A stretch of DNA of 64,000 bases from positions 2,542,001 to 2,606,000 of the forward strand of contig OW818680.1 of assembly GCA_942493055.1 (NCBI GenBank), in the 5' to 3' direction. The notes under the pieces were generated by a model. It made no database searches and had not been told where the DNA came from. It worked only from the letters and a program-made list of their open reading frames with translations. The DNA is from CAIZQW01 sp942493055 (GTDB taxonomy: Bacteria; Verrucomicrobiota; Kiritimatiellia; RFP12; UBA1067). The translations under genes and the position numbers were made by a program. Positions within the stretch are counted from its first letter, which is position 1. Every line of letters begins with the position of its first letter. This document shows positions 51,576 through 61,400 of the stretch, one piece after another.

Positions 51576-54500
51576 ATGAAGCAAACAAATGAGAAAAGGC
51601 ATCTCATGTATCGGATGATTATTGGGGTATTATTGCTGTCGCACATTGCTATGGCAGATGGACTCTCACTGGAAGGAGGCTTCGCTGTCCCGCCTGCGGA
51701 GGCGCGGCTCCACGCTTACTGGTGGTGGCTGAACGGGAATGTCACCAAGGAGGCGATCACACGCGACCTGGAGGCGATGAAGGAGAAGGGCTTCGGCGGC
51801 TCGCTGATCACGGATGCTGGCGGTGCCAGTCAAGATGGCAATCGTCCGGTGCCGCACGGGCCGGACTTCGGCAGTCCCAAATGGCGTGAGCTTTACCGGC
51901 ACGCCCTGCGCGAGGGTGCGCGGCTGAACGTTGAGATGGCGCTGAACATCCAGAGCGGCTGGAACCTCGGCGGTCCCAGCGTCACACCCGAAGACGCGGC
52001 GAAGATCCTGTGCTACACGGAAACCATTGTCAAGGGACCCGGACCTGTGACGGCGAATCTTGCAGCACCCCAAGCGCGCAACGGCCTGTTGCGCGAAGTA
52101 GCTGTTGTGGCCGTACCTGACCGAGCTCCTCAGGTTTCAGGCGAGGTCACAGCCTCTTCATCGCACAAGGATTATCCGGTTTCGCTTGTAAGCGACAACG
52201 CCGTCGGTACCTTCTGGGTCTCTGACGGCATCGCGTCCGGCACGAATGCGCTGGCGTGGATTCGCGTTGCGTTTGATTGCGACCGCGCAGTCAACGCCCT
52301 CTCGCTGACCGGGCGTGCGAAGCACGGTCCAAAAGAACTGGCCGTCTTCGCCATGAACGCAGACGGAACCAAACGGCCTATTGCCGGAGGAAGTATCGGG
52401 CCGACCGGTGTCTGGCGGGCGACGTTGAAACAGCCCCAGACGATCCGCCAGGTGGAATTCTGCATCACGGATGCGTACGACACCGCGCCCGTCAACGGCA
52501 AGCCCCGAAATGTACAGGTGGCCGAGATCAGCGTGTCTGGCCCCGGCTGGCAATGGCCAGTCTCGTCGAATACAGATCTTATCCCTGGCTGGGACGTGAA
52601 AGCGCTCTATCGTCCGGTCGGCGGCGCGAATACGGACCTGTCGCTGCTGGTCCCCGGAAAATCATCGCAAAGCGCATCCGAGACAATTGATCCTGCACAG
52701 GTGACGGACGTGTCGCGGTTTGTCGACGCGAAAGGAACCTTGACGTGGACGGCCCCTGCAGGAACGTGGCGCGTGTATCGCTTCTGCTATACGGTTTCCC
52801 CTGCCGCGCATGTCTCGACCTGCAGTGAGGGCTGGAACGGACTGGCGCTTGACCCGATGGACGCCGGAGCCTACCAGCGCTATTGGGACACTGTGGTGGA
52901 GCCGCTGATGCTGGACGCGCTCGCAATCAAGAATCATACCCTGAAGTATCTGCACACGGACAGTTGGGAGATCGAGCCCTTCAACTGGACCGAGAAGCTT
53001 CCGGAGGAGTTCCAGAAGCGTTGCGGATATGACTTGAAACCGTGGCTGCCCGTGTTGGCTAAAAGCACGGTGGGCGGCACGGAGACGAGCGAACGGTTCC
53101 TGCACGACTTCCGAAAGACGGTTGCAGCGCTTGTCGCTGAAAATCATTATGGCCCGTTTTTGAAGAATGCGCACCGCCACGGCCTTCAGGTGCGCGCTGA
53201 ATCCGGCGGACCGCACGGTGTTCCCATCGATGCCCAACATTGTCTCGGGATCATCGACGCGCCCATGTCGGAGTTCTGGGCCACATCGTGGCGTCACCGC
53301 GTGCCGGACCGCGCGCGCTTCTTCGTCAAGCAGCCCGCCTCCGCAGCCCACACCTACGGCAAGAAGATCGTGGCAGCCGAGGGGTTCACCACCATCGGTC
53401 CGCACTGGCAGGAGACTGTCTGGGACAATCTCAAGCCGAACTTCGACCGCGCGCTCTGTGAGGGACTCAACCAGATCGTCTGGACGCTCCTCACCTGCTC
53501 GCCGAAAGAAATGGGCATGCCCGGACAGGAGATGTTCCCCGGCACGCACTTCAACCCGAACAGCACGTGGTGGCAGCAGTCTGAGGGCTTTCTCTCCTAC
53601 ATCAACCGCTGTCAATGGATGCTGCGGCAAGGGCTCTTCGTGGGGGATGTCCTCTATTACTACGGCGATCTCGCGCCGAATTTTGCAGGACTCAAGGCGA
53701 TGAACCCAGCAGGGCTACCTCCAGGCTACGATTACGATGTGGCCTCCGAATACGTGCTGCTCAACCGCGTGTCTGTCAAGAACGGACGGATCGTCCTGCC
53801 GGACAACATGAGCTACGGCGCGCTGGTCTTGCCGCCGCACCGGACCGCATCCCTGGCCGTGCTGCGCAAATTGCGCGAACTGGCAGCAGCCGGTGCCATC
53901 CTTATCGGGCCGCGACCTGATTCCAGTTCAGGACTGATGGCGTGGCAGAAGGGCGACGCCGAGACACAGGAGCTGATCAATCACCTGTGGGGAAAAGATT
54001 CGAAAAAGGGAGTGGTCAAGCACGACACCGCCGCTGATTGGCTGAAGAGCGCCAGCCTTGCGCCGGACTTCGCAATAGGAGACCGCACGATTACAAACGC
54101 ACCTCTGGATTATATTCATCGACAGGATAACGGAACAGAGATTTATTTTGTGGCGAACCAACAAGCAACAGCACTGCGTGTTGACTGCCTGTTCCGCGTG
54201 AAGGGCAAGACGCCAGAACTCTGGGACCCAGTCACCGGAACACTCCGCCCACTTTCAACATCCCAAGGCACCGTAGACGGCAGGACGAAAGTCCCTCTGG
54301 CCTTTGAGCCGCTGCAAAGTTTCTTTGTTATCTTCCGCACGTCGCAGGTCCCACGTCCCAAGTCCGCGGGAAAGAACTTTTCGGAGCTGAAGCCCGTCCA
54401 AGAGTTGACAGGCCCGTGGAACGTGCAGTTTGATCCGGCCTGGTTCTACCCGGATAACGGCACGGGTGGCAAGATCACGTTCAATGATCTGTCTGATTGG

Positions 54501-54965
54501 ACTGATCGCTCCGAGCCTGCAATCAAATACTACTCCGGCCTTGCGACCTACCGCAAGAGTTTCAGTTATCAGTTATCAGTAACCAGTAATCAGTTGTCAG
54601 TAGGCAACACTGATCACCGATCACTGATCACTGACCACTCTCCTCTCTTCCTGTCGCTGGGCACCGTCCGTGAAATGGCGCGAGTCAAAATTAACGGCCG
54701 CGACCTTGGCGTGATCTGGTGTCCGCCATGGAATGTGCAGATTCCCGCAGGAACACTCACGAAAAAAAATAACCGTCTGGAGATCGAGGTCGTCAACTTC
54801 TGGCCCAACCGCCTGATCGGCGACGCCGCGCTGCCGCCCGAGCAGCGCCGGACCCGGACAAACATCACGAAGTTCTACGAGCCGAAAGGCGATAAGCACT
54901 ACACGACCCTGATGCCCTCCGGCCTTCTCGGCCCGGTGACGCTTCAAAGGATTGTCACAGAATAG
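51576..54965 (+). CDS. GH106-like glycosidase, copy 3
   Basis: 1129 residues from the ATG at 51576 (AAAGGAAAG upstream); an internal ATG at 51606 is an alternative. Signal peptide by about residue 29 (ends AMADG). It has the LHAYWWWLNGN opening, a discoidin-like insert (SSSHKDYPVSLVSDNAVGTF), then DSWE (E465), AESGGPHG (E542) and MSEFW (E566). The C-terminal jelly roll has RVKINGRDLGVIWCPPWNVQ and LWD/NFWPNRLIGD-type strands. Two in-frame repeats occur: GTCCCAC/AAGTCC heptads at 54338-54366 and the CAGTTAT palindrome at 54563-54640, which is nearly identical to the insert in copy 1. Likely a secreted alpha-L-rhamnosidase-type enzyme. Confidence 0.85.
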   Translation: MKQTNEKRHLMYRMIIGVLLLSHIAMADGLSLEGGFAVPPAEARLHAYWWWLNGNVTKEAITRDLEAMKEKGFGGSLITDAGGASQDGNRPVPHGPDFGSPKWRELYRHALREGARLNVEMALNIQSGWNLGGPSVTPEDAAKILCYTETIVKGPGPVTANLAAPQARNGLLREVAVVAVPDRAPQVSGEVTASSSHKDYPVSLVSDNAVGTFWVSDGIASGTNALAWIRVAFDCDRAVNALSLTGRAKHGPKELAVFAMNADGTKRPIAGGSIGPTGVWRATLKQPQTIRQVEFCITDAYDTAPVNGKPRNVQVAEISVSGPGWQWPVSSNTDLIPGWDVKALYRPVGGANTDLSLLVPGKSSQSASETIDPAQVTDVSRFVDAKGTLTWTAPAGTWRVYRFCYTVSPAAHVSTCSEGWNGLALDPMDAGAYQRYWDTVVEPLMLDALAIKNHTLKYLHTDSWEIEPFNWTEKLPEEFQKRCGYDLKPWLPVLAKSTVGGTETSERFLHDFRKTVAALVAENHYGPFLKNAHRHGLQVRAESGGPHGVPIDAQHCLGIIDAPMSEFWATSWRHRVPDRARFFVKQPASAAHTYGKKIVAAEGFTTIGPHWQETVWDNLKPNFDRALCEGLNQIVWTLLTCSPKEMGMPGQEMFPGTHFNPNSTWWQQSEGFLSYINRCQWMLRQGLFVGDVLYYYGDLAPNFAGLKAMNPAGLPPGYDYDVASEYVLLNRVSVKNGRIVLPDNMSYGALVLPPHRTASLAVLRKLRELAAAGAILIGPRPDSSSGLMAWQKGDAETQELINHLWGKDSKKGVVKHDTAADWLKSASLAPDFAIGDRTITNAPLDYIHRQDNGTEIYFVANQQATALRVDCLFRVKGKTPELWDPVTGTLRPLSTSQGTVDGRTKVPLAFEPLQSFFVIFRTSQVPRPKSAGKNFSELKPVQELTGPWNVQFDPAWFYPDNGTGGKITFNDLSDWTDRSEPAIKYYSGLATYRKSFSYQLSVTSNQLSVGNTDHRSLITDHSPLFLSLGTVREMARVKINGRDLGVIWCPPWNVQIPAGTLTKKNNRLEIEVVNFWPNRLIGDAALPPEQRRTRTNITKFYEPKGDKHYTTLMPSGLLGPVTLQRIVTE
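54338..54366. repeat. GTCCCAC/AAGTCCC heptad repeat in frame in GH106-like copy 3
   Basis: Encodes TSQVPRPKS in the same linker as 46505, 49804 and 57871. Related to the AAGTCCC repeat of copy 2. Confidence 0.65.
54563..54640. repeat. CAGTTAT palindromic repeat in frame in GH106-like copy 3
   Basis: Differs from 46748-46825 by very few bases (CAGTAACCAGTAAT in place of CAGTAATCAGTAAT), while the flanking coding sequence has diverged much more. Confidence 0.8.
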
Positions 54966-55118
54966 AAACACGGGGAATCATGGGATGATGAAACTTGAAA
55001 CTCGAAACTTGAAGAGCTAACTTTTAGTTACGGATTGCGCGGATTGACTCGGATTGAGAAATTGAGATTTTTCGTGTCTTTCGTGTGTTTCGTGGTAAAA
55101 AATTAAGAGGTGATAGCA
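54966..55118. repeat. Repeat-filled spacer before GH106-like copy 4
   Basis: GAAACTT/GAAACTC heptads (54990-55017) and 9-bp-period TTTCGTGTC repeats (about 55069-55096). No gene is seen. Confidence 0.65.
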
Positions 55119-58100
55119 ATGCAAAAAATGACAAGGCTGTTAATGACTGGGCTGTTGGGAACACTTATGATCGGCACCGCTCTGGCGGCAGGTGACCTGA
55201 CGCGTGAGTTTGCAAATCCGCCGGACTCGGCGCGGATGTGGACGTGGTGGTTCTGGCTGGGGGACAAGGTGGACAAGACGAGCATCACGGCAGACCTCGA
55301 AGCGTTGAAGGCGCAAGGCATCGCTGGCGTGACCGTGTATAGTCTCAGCGGCCCTGGCGTGCCGGGCAAGGGTCCCGACTACATGAGCGCCGAGTGGCGC
55401 GAGTTGTGGAAGCACACGCTGAAGGAAGCGGAGCGCCTGGGACTCGGCGTCAGCACCATGCTCTGCAGCGGGTGGAACGCGGGCGGTCCGTGGATTCAAC
55501 CCGAACAGGCGTGCAAAAAGCATCTGAGTTCAGAGCTCGTCCTCACAGGTCCGCAGCACTTCAAGGGTAAGCTACCGATGCCTAGTGCCGATAAGCGCTT
55601 CTATCGCGATGTGGCGATCCAGGCGTTTCCTGTGACTCCGGTTCCTGCGGACAAACCTGTGATGAAGCTCACTGCCAGCAGTTCGCATAAAAATTATCCT
55701 GTGAATCAGGCCGGAGATGGAGATGGAGCAAGTTTCTGGGTCAGCAATGGAGAGAAGCCGAATGAAGGGCCGAGCAAAGCTAAACCGGAGTGGCTTAAAA
55801 TTGATCTGGGTGAACAGCGCGTGGTGAAGAAGGTGGCCTTTCAGCAGCGTCACGGGTACGGTCCCAAGGATGCGGAGCTTCAGACATCAGATGACGGAAC
55901 AGCGTTCGCGCCGGTGAAAACACTGGTGATGGAACGTGACAAGTCTGCTGAGATCCAGTTGCCGGATAAACCTGTGTGCGCCATTCGCCTCTTCATCACC
56001 TCCACGTATTCGCCAGAAAGCGAAAACGTTCAGATCTACGAGGTTCTTGTGGATGGTCAGCCGCTGAAGCAGGGTGGTCCGTCGTCCCTGATGGCACTGA
56101 AGGCGCTGAGCAATACGGTTTCAGGGCAGGCACCGACAAAGGAGATCAATGGGGCGGTGCTGAGACCGTTGCCGCTGGAAGAGCCGGGCACAGCGATTGC
56201 AACGGCATCGATTGTCGACCTGACCGCCCGCGGCACGGCTGACGGTGAGCTGGAGTGGGATGTGCCAGCAGGCACATGGAAAATTCTGCGCACAGGCTTT
56301 ACATTGACTGGCGCTAAAACCTCCTGGTCATCACCCACAGGAGTCGGGTTTGAATCAGACCCGCTGGATGCTGCGGCCATGGAGTTCCAGTTTGCCAATA
56401 CCGCGGCACTCCTCGCAGAGGATGCCGGATCATTGGCAGGGAAAATTTTTCGCTCCGTACAGATTGATAGCTGGGAGATCAACCATCCGAATTGGACCGC
56501 AGGTCTTATAGACGGTTTTAAAAAACTCCGTGGCTATGATCCGCTCCCCTATTTGCCGGCCCTCTCCGGGCAGGTCGTTGTAAATGCCGAGACAAGCGAT
56601 CGTTTTCTCTATGATTATCGCAAGACCGTGGGCGACCTGGTGGCGGAAAATTATTTTGGCCGTCTCAGCACGCTTGCCGCATCCAAGGGGATTGTGCAGC
56701 AGAGTGAAGCCGGTGGAGTCTGTTCACCGAAAGCCATGGCACTCGATTGTCTCAAGAATCTTGGACTCTGCGCCATACCCATGGGCGAGTTCTGGCAGGA
56801 TGGTGCCTGGGTGGAGGCGAACCAGAACAAGAACGGCAAGCAGACCTCCTCTGCCGCGCATCTGTACGGCAAAAAAATCGCAGCCGCAGAGGCCTTCACC
56901 TCATTTATTCACTGGGTGGACGCTCCATCAAACCTTAAGCCCACGGCGGATCGCGCCTTCTGCGAGGGCTTCAACCACTTCTTCATCTTCTCCAGTGCGA
57001 CACGGAGTGAAGATGGTTTGCCGGGCACCGAATTTTGCGCAGGCACCCACTTCAACCGCAAGATCACCTGGTGGAACCAGTCACGCGGATTCAACGATTA
57101 CATCGCACGGTGCAGCCATCTTTTGCAGCAGGGTCTATTCGTGGGCGACGTGCTCTTCTACAACGGCGATCAATGTCCGAATTATGTGGGGCCCAAGCAT
57201 ATCGATCCCTCGGTCGGACCAGGCTATGATTACGATGTGTGCAATTCCGAAATTATTCTGACGCGCTTGTCCATCAAGGAGGGTAATATCGTTCTGCCGG
57301 ACAACATGAGCTACCGCGTGCTGGTGCTTCCAGAGTATACAACCATGCCCGTCGAGGTGCTCTCCAAGCTCAAGGAACTGGTGACTGCGGGCATGACACT
57401 CATCGGGCCCAAACCTGAAAAAGCTCCAGGGCTGAAAGATTTTCCGACCTGCGACGAACAGGTAAAAACCATGGCGGATGAACTCTGGGGTGCGTGTGAT
57501 GGCAAGACAGTCACAGAACACGCCTTCGGCAAGGGACGTGTCGTCTGGGGCAAGAGCGTCCGCGAGGTGCTGGGCGCGGCAGGTGTCAAACCTGACTTCA
57601 CCTATACCGACGCGCAACCCGGCGCGTTCCTGGACTGGATTCATCGCAGCGTTGACGGCACGGAGATCTACTTTATCGCCAACCGCAACAACCGTGCTGA
57701 GAAGGCGACCTGCTCCTTCCGCGTCCAGGGCAAACAGCCTGAGCTTTTGGATCCGGTGACGGGAGAGGCGCGTGACGTTGTTGCCTTCAGCCAGAGAGAT
57801 GGATTAACTACCTTTCCCCTAACCTTACCACCGCATGGCTCGGTCTTCATCGTGTTCAAGACGGCAACAGGTTCCTCCTTCGCTAAAGCTACGGCGGACA
57901 AGAACTTGAAACTTGAAACTGGAAACTTGGCACAGAAGCCAGTCATGGAGCTGACAGGGCCATGGACAGTGACATTCGATGCGAAGCTCGGGGGGCCGAC
58001 AAACCCCGTCATCTTCAACGATCTGTCTGATTGGACTGCTCAGTCCGATCTTAAAATCAAATACTATTCTGGAACAGCGACGTATCGCAAGACCTTTGCT

Positions 58101-58484
58101 CTTGTGCAAGTTGCCAGTCAGCAGTTGGCAGTCAGCAGTGCGGTTTCAAACTGCCCACTGCCTATTGCCGACTGCCGACTGTATCTTGATCTCGGCGTCG
58201 TCCACAATCTGGCGCACGTCCGCCTCAACGGCAAGGACCTCGGCGTGGTCTGGTGCGCGCCCTGGCACGTGGACATTACGCAGGCTGTGAAGCCCGGCAG
58301 CAACGACTTGGAGATCGACATCATCAACCTCTGGCCGAACCGGCTGATCGGCGACGGGAAGCTCCCGCCCGAGAAACGGTTCACCCAGACAAACATCGAC
58401 ACATTCTACAAGGGTGAGCACAAACTGCTCCCGTCCGGACTGCTCGGACCTGTGCATGTCTTAGCCGCTATTCCTGATCACTGA
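55119..58484 (+). CDS. GH106-like glycosidase, copy 4
   Basis: 1121 residues from the ATG at 55119 (AAGAGGTGAT upstream). The signal peptide and first residues (MTRLLMTGLLGTLMIGTALA) resemble copy 2, suggesting recent common origin. It has GDLTREFANPPDSARMWTWW, a discoidin-like insert (SSSHKNYPVNQAGDGDGASF), DSWE (E453), SEAGG (E530) and MGEFW (E557). In-frame repeats: a GCTAAAGCTACGGCGG element (57871-57901) encoding SFAKATADK, AACTTGA heptads (57902-57930) encoding NLKLETGNLA, and a CAGTTGG/CAGTCAG palindrome (58108-58182) in the same loop where copies 1-3 carry the CAGTTAT repeat. Its stop overlaps the stop of the convergent gene by 7 bp. Confidence 0.85.
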   Translation: MQKMTRLLMTGLLGTLMIGTALAAGDLTREFANPPDSARMWTWWFWLGDKVDKTSITADLEALKAQGIAGVTVYSLSGPGVPGKGPDYMSAEWRELWKHTLKEAERLGLGVSTMLCSGWNAGGPWIQPEQACKKHLSSELVLTGPQHFKGKLPMPSADKRFYRDVAIQAFPVTPVPADKPVMKLTASSSHKNYPVNQAGDGDGASFWVSNGEKPNEGPSKAKPEWLKIDLGEQRVVKKVAFQQRHGYGPKDAELQTSDDGTAFAPVKTLVMERDKSAEIQLPDKPVCAIRLFITSTYSPESENVQIYEVLVDGQPLKQGGPSSLMALKALSNTVSGQAPTKEINGAVLRPLPLEEPGTAIATASIVDLTARGTADGELEWDVPAGTWKILRTGFTLTGAKTSWSSPTGVGFESDPLDAAAMEFQFANTAALLAEDAGSLAGKIFRSVQIDSWEINHPNWTAGLIDGFKKLRGYDPLPYLPALSGQVVVNAETSDRFLYDYRKTVGDLVAENYFGRLSTLAASKGIVQQSEAGGVCSPKAMALDCLKNLGLCAIPMGEFWQDGAWVEANQNKNGKQTSSAAHLYGKKIAAAEAFTSFIHWVDAPSNLKPTADRAFCEGFNHFFIFSSATRSEDGLPGTEFCAGTHFNRKITWWNQSRGFNDYIARCSHLLQQGLFVGDVLFYNGDQCPNYVGPKHIDPSVGPGYDYDVCNSEIILTRLSIKEGNIVLPDNMSYRVLVLPEYTTMPVEVLSKLKELVTAGMTLIGPKPEKAPGLKDFPTCDEQVKTMADELWGACDGKTVTEHAFGKGRVVWGKSVREVLGAAGVKPDFTYTDAQPGAFLDWIHRSVDGTEIYFIANRNNRAEKATCSFRVQGKQPELLDPVTGEARDVVAFSQRDGLTTFPLTLPPHGSVFIVFKTATGSSFAKATADKNLKLETGNLAQKPVMELTGPWTVTFDAKLGGPTNPVIFNDLSDWTAQSDLKIKYYSGTATYRKTFALVQVASQQLAVSSAVSNCPLPIADCRLYLDLGVVHNLAHVRLNGKDLGVVWCAPWHVDITQAVKPGSNDLEIDIINLWPNRLIGDGKLPPEKRFTQTNIDTFYKGEHKLLPSGLLGPVHVLAAIPDH
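57871..57930. repeat. Two unrelated repeats side by side, in frame in GH106-like copy 4
   Basis: 57871-57901 belongs to the GGCTACGGCGG family seen at 38622. 57902-57930 is a heptad repeat (AACTTGA, AACTTGA, AACTGGA, AACTTGG), as in 47206 and 54990. Both lie in the linker before PVMELTGPW. Confidence 0.75.
58108..58182. repeat. CAGTTGG/ACTGCC palindromic heptad repeat in frame in GH106-like copy 4
   Basis: Left arm CAGTTGG CAGTCAG CAGT; right arm ACTGCCC, ACTGCCT, then ACTGCCG. Encodes VASQQLAVSSAVSNCPLP and IADCR before the strand LYLDLGVVH. A GCAGTCGGCAGTCGGC relative is at 8505-8520. Confidence 0.75.
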
Positions 58485-61400
58485 AAGACCAGCTCCCCCC
58501 ACGCGAACGGATTGAGCCAGGCCTCCTGCGGCAGGTCGCTGACCAGATTCGTGTCCTTGTTCGCCCAGTAGGTCCGCGCGGTGTTGATGGTCCCCGCCGA
58601 ATCCGACGAAATGAAACCGAAATCGCCGCGCACCTTCATCCCCTTCAGCGGCTTCAGCCCCAGTGCCGACAGCGGCAACGAAGCCTCGACCAGATAGCCC
58701 GAGGCTGTCTTCGAGACGCGCACCATTGCATCAGAGAGCACCTCGACGCGGTCGAAATGTTTGGGCGCGACCGGGGAAGTGTAGTCCACGGCCAGTTGTT
58801 TGTCCGCCGAAGAATCAACCGCCTTCATCAGCACCGCCACAGGCTTGCCGCCCAGTTGGCTGATCACGACGCGCACATCGGCCGCACCCGGATTGCGGCG
58901 CTTCTCGTCAGTTGTCAGCGCGCCGTCCGTGCAGAGCTGCACATCCACACAGTCGCCTGTCTTGAAGAGCCGCGTGAAATCCTTGCCCTCGTTAAGCCAT
59001 GGCGTGTCATCCTGAATCGAGTAACAGAGATAGAGGCGCGTCTCATCATAAGCCATGCGCGCCGTGCCCTTGAGCGGATACCCCAGGCGGTCGATGCTCA
59101 GCTCAGGAATGCCTTCCCAGTCATTGTCACGTCCATTGATGTCAGGCACCTTGTCAAAACGCTGCACCGTATAGACCTTGGGCGGGGCTTCCCGTTCCGC
59201 ACGCGCCTGATTCTCGCGGTCTGCAGCGGCAAGCTGCCCATCCGTGATCGCACACGCGCCGGCCTTGAAGCGCCGGACCGATTCCAAGCCGTTGACCGTC
59301 AAGATCATGGCGGCCTGGCGCGGGAAGCCCGTGGTCATGCGGATCTTGCCGTCGGCCTGCTTGCCGAACCAGCCGTTGAAGGGCTCGCTGCCGTGCGAGA
59401 AGTTCTCCATCGGCATGCCGACCAGCTGCTCCTCCTTGGCCGGGAGCGAATCGCCGGGCAGGCGCCCGTCCTGGAACATCGCGCCCACAAAGAGCCCGTC
59501 GGTGGTCACAAAGAAATCCTGGCCCAAGTTGCCGCGCATCACAAAGACCCGGCCCACCTCGTCGTTCACCTGCGCGACGCCCACAATCTTGAGCGGACCG
59601 ATCAGCATGCCTGGAGAGGGCATCGGCGCGCGATGCGAACCGTGCACGCCGGGATAGCGGTTCGGATACTCCCACCGCACACGGCCATCGCGCGAGTCGA
59701 TGCCTGCGAGGCGCGTCGCGCTCGCATACCCCTTGAAACTGAGGCAGAGCAGCAGGTTCTCCTCGACGACCGGCACGAGGTCGCCCCGCTCTTCGACACC
59801 CAGCGGCTGCATGCTTTCGCGCGTGTAGACCGGCGCGCCCTCAGCGGTGAAACGCGCGGGCGTCACCTTGCTGATGCCGTTGACATAGAAGACGAAGTCC
59901 TTGCCGATACGCTCACCCCAGCCGCTGCCCATGGGAATCGGAATCGTGTTCGGCCGATTACGTTCACGCGGCTTGAGCGGCTGCACGATGTCGCACTCGC
60001 TGCGCTGCACACGGCCGTCACTGTTGGTGTCGTTCCAGAACACACCGTCGAACGGATTCAGCCCCGCGAACTCGCCGGAGGGCTCTCCGAGCACCTTTGC
60101 GCCGTGATCGACCTTGCCGCTGATTTGGCCCACGGTCGTGATCGCCGACACCGGGCGCCAGCCCTCCGCTGTCTCCATGAAGATCTTATAACCAGCGAAA
60201 TCACGATACGGCGGCGCGAACAGGTACTCGTGCGCCTTGCCGTTGACTGTCGCGCTGAAGCGCTGCGGCTGGCCGTGCTCGCCGGGGCCGATCAGGAACG
60301 TCTCGCCTTCCACGGCAGGATCGGGCACCCACAACACGCGCGTCACATGCCACGTGCGTGAAGCCTTGTCGAGCTTCAGCTCAATGGGGCCCACATAGGC
60401 CAGCGTCGGATCGCTGTCGTGCAAGTAACAGCCCGTGCCTGCGTAGCCGGTGTTGCCGATGTAGTCGCGCACCAGCGAACCGTCCTTCGCGCTCCAGACC
60501 GAGACGCGGCGCGGGAAGTCCCAGCGCTCGACCGCCCAGACATGGCCCGCGGCATCCGCCGCGACTGAACTCACGGCGCGCATCGCCTGCGGCTCAAACA
60601 CGCCGCGGATCGGCCTCCCGCCTTTTTTGCCGCAGGTGTAGCGGAGCCCGCCCTTGGGCCCGAAGGCTTTGATCTGCTGATCCGGGCCTGCATCCATCAC
60701 CACCACATTCCCCTCGCGATCGACGCAGAGCGCGGAGGGCATGACCAGCCCGGGCGTTTCAAGCGCCGTCTGCTTGCCGGTCGCCAAGTCGACCCGGCAC
60801 ACTGTCTTGCCGTCCGTGCCATACGCGCACCCGTCAGGAGCGGCGGCGAGAGCTATGAGCCGCTCGGTCTTCACCAACGCGCCCTTCAGCAACGCGCTCT
60901 CTTTATCCACCTTCGCCAGATAACTTTCAGCAGCCGAATTCGTGGCGTTCAGCAGGACAACCAGCTCTTGATCCGTCGCTGACAGACTGACGGGCAGGCA
61001 GTCCTCTCTGCCGACCATCTCCGCGACCGGATACTCGAAGGGCAACTCCTTACCGTCGCGCACAAAGGCGCGATAGGCTCCGGTCGTCTTGTCGAGGCGG
61101 ATGACCACGGCTTTTGCGATGTGCCAGCCAGCAGGCACGCCATACACATATTTTTCATCCGCCGCCAGCACGGTCGCGCCGCGCTTCTCGCCCCAGCGCT
61201 TGAGCCCGTCCGGCCCCACGCCGATGATGCCGCTGCCGCCTTCGGCAAAGGCCCACGAGACGATCATCCAGTCGCCCGCCCGCGCCACGCAGACCGGCGC
61301 GCTGTGATCCGCGCCCCACGCGCTCGCGCCGGAGGAGGTCGGCCACGGCGGCGTGCCGGGATTGTAGAAGCACATCTCATACTCGGCTCCAAGCCCGTTG

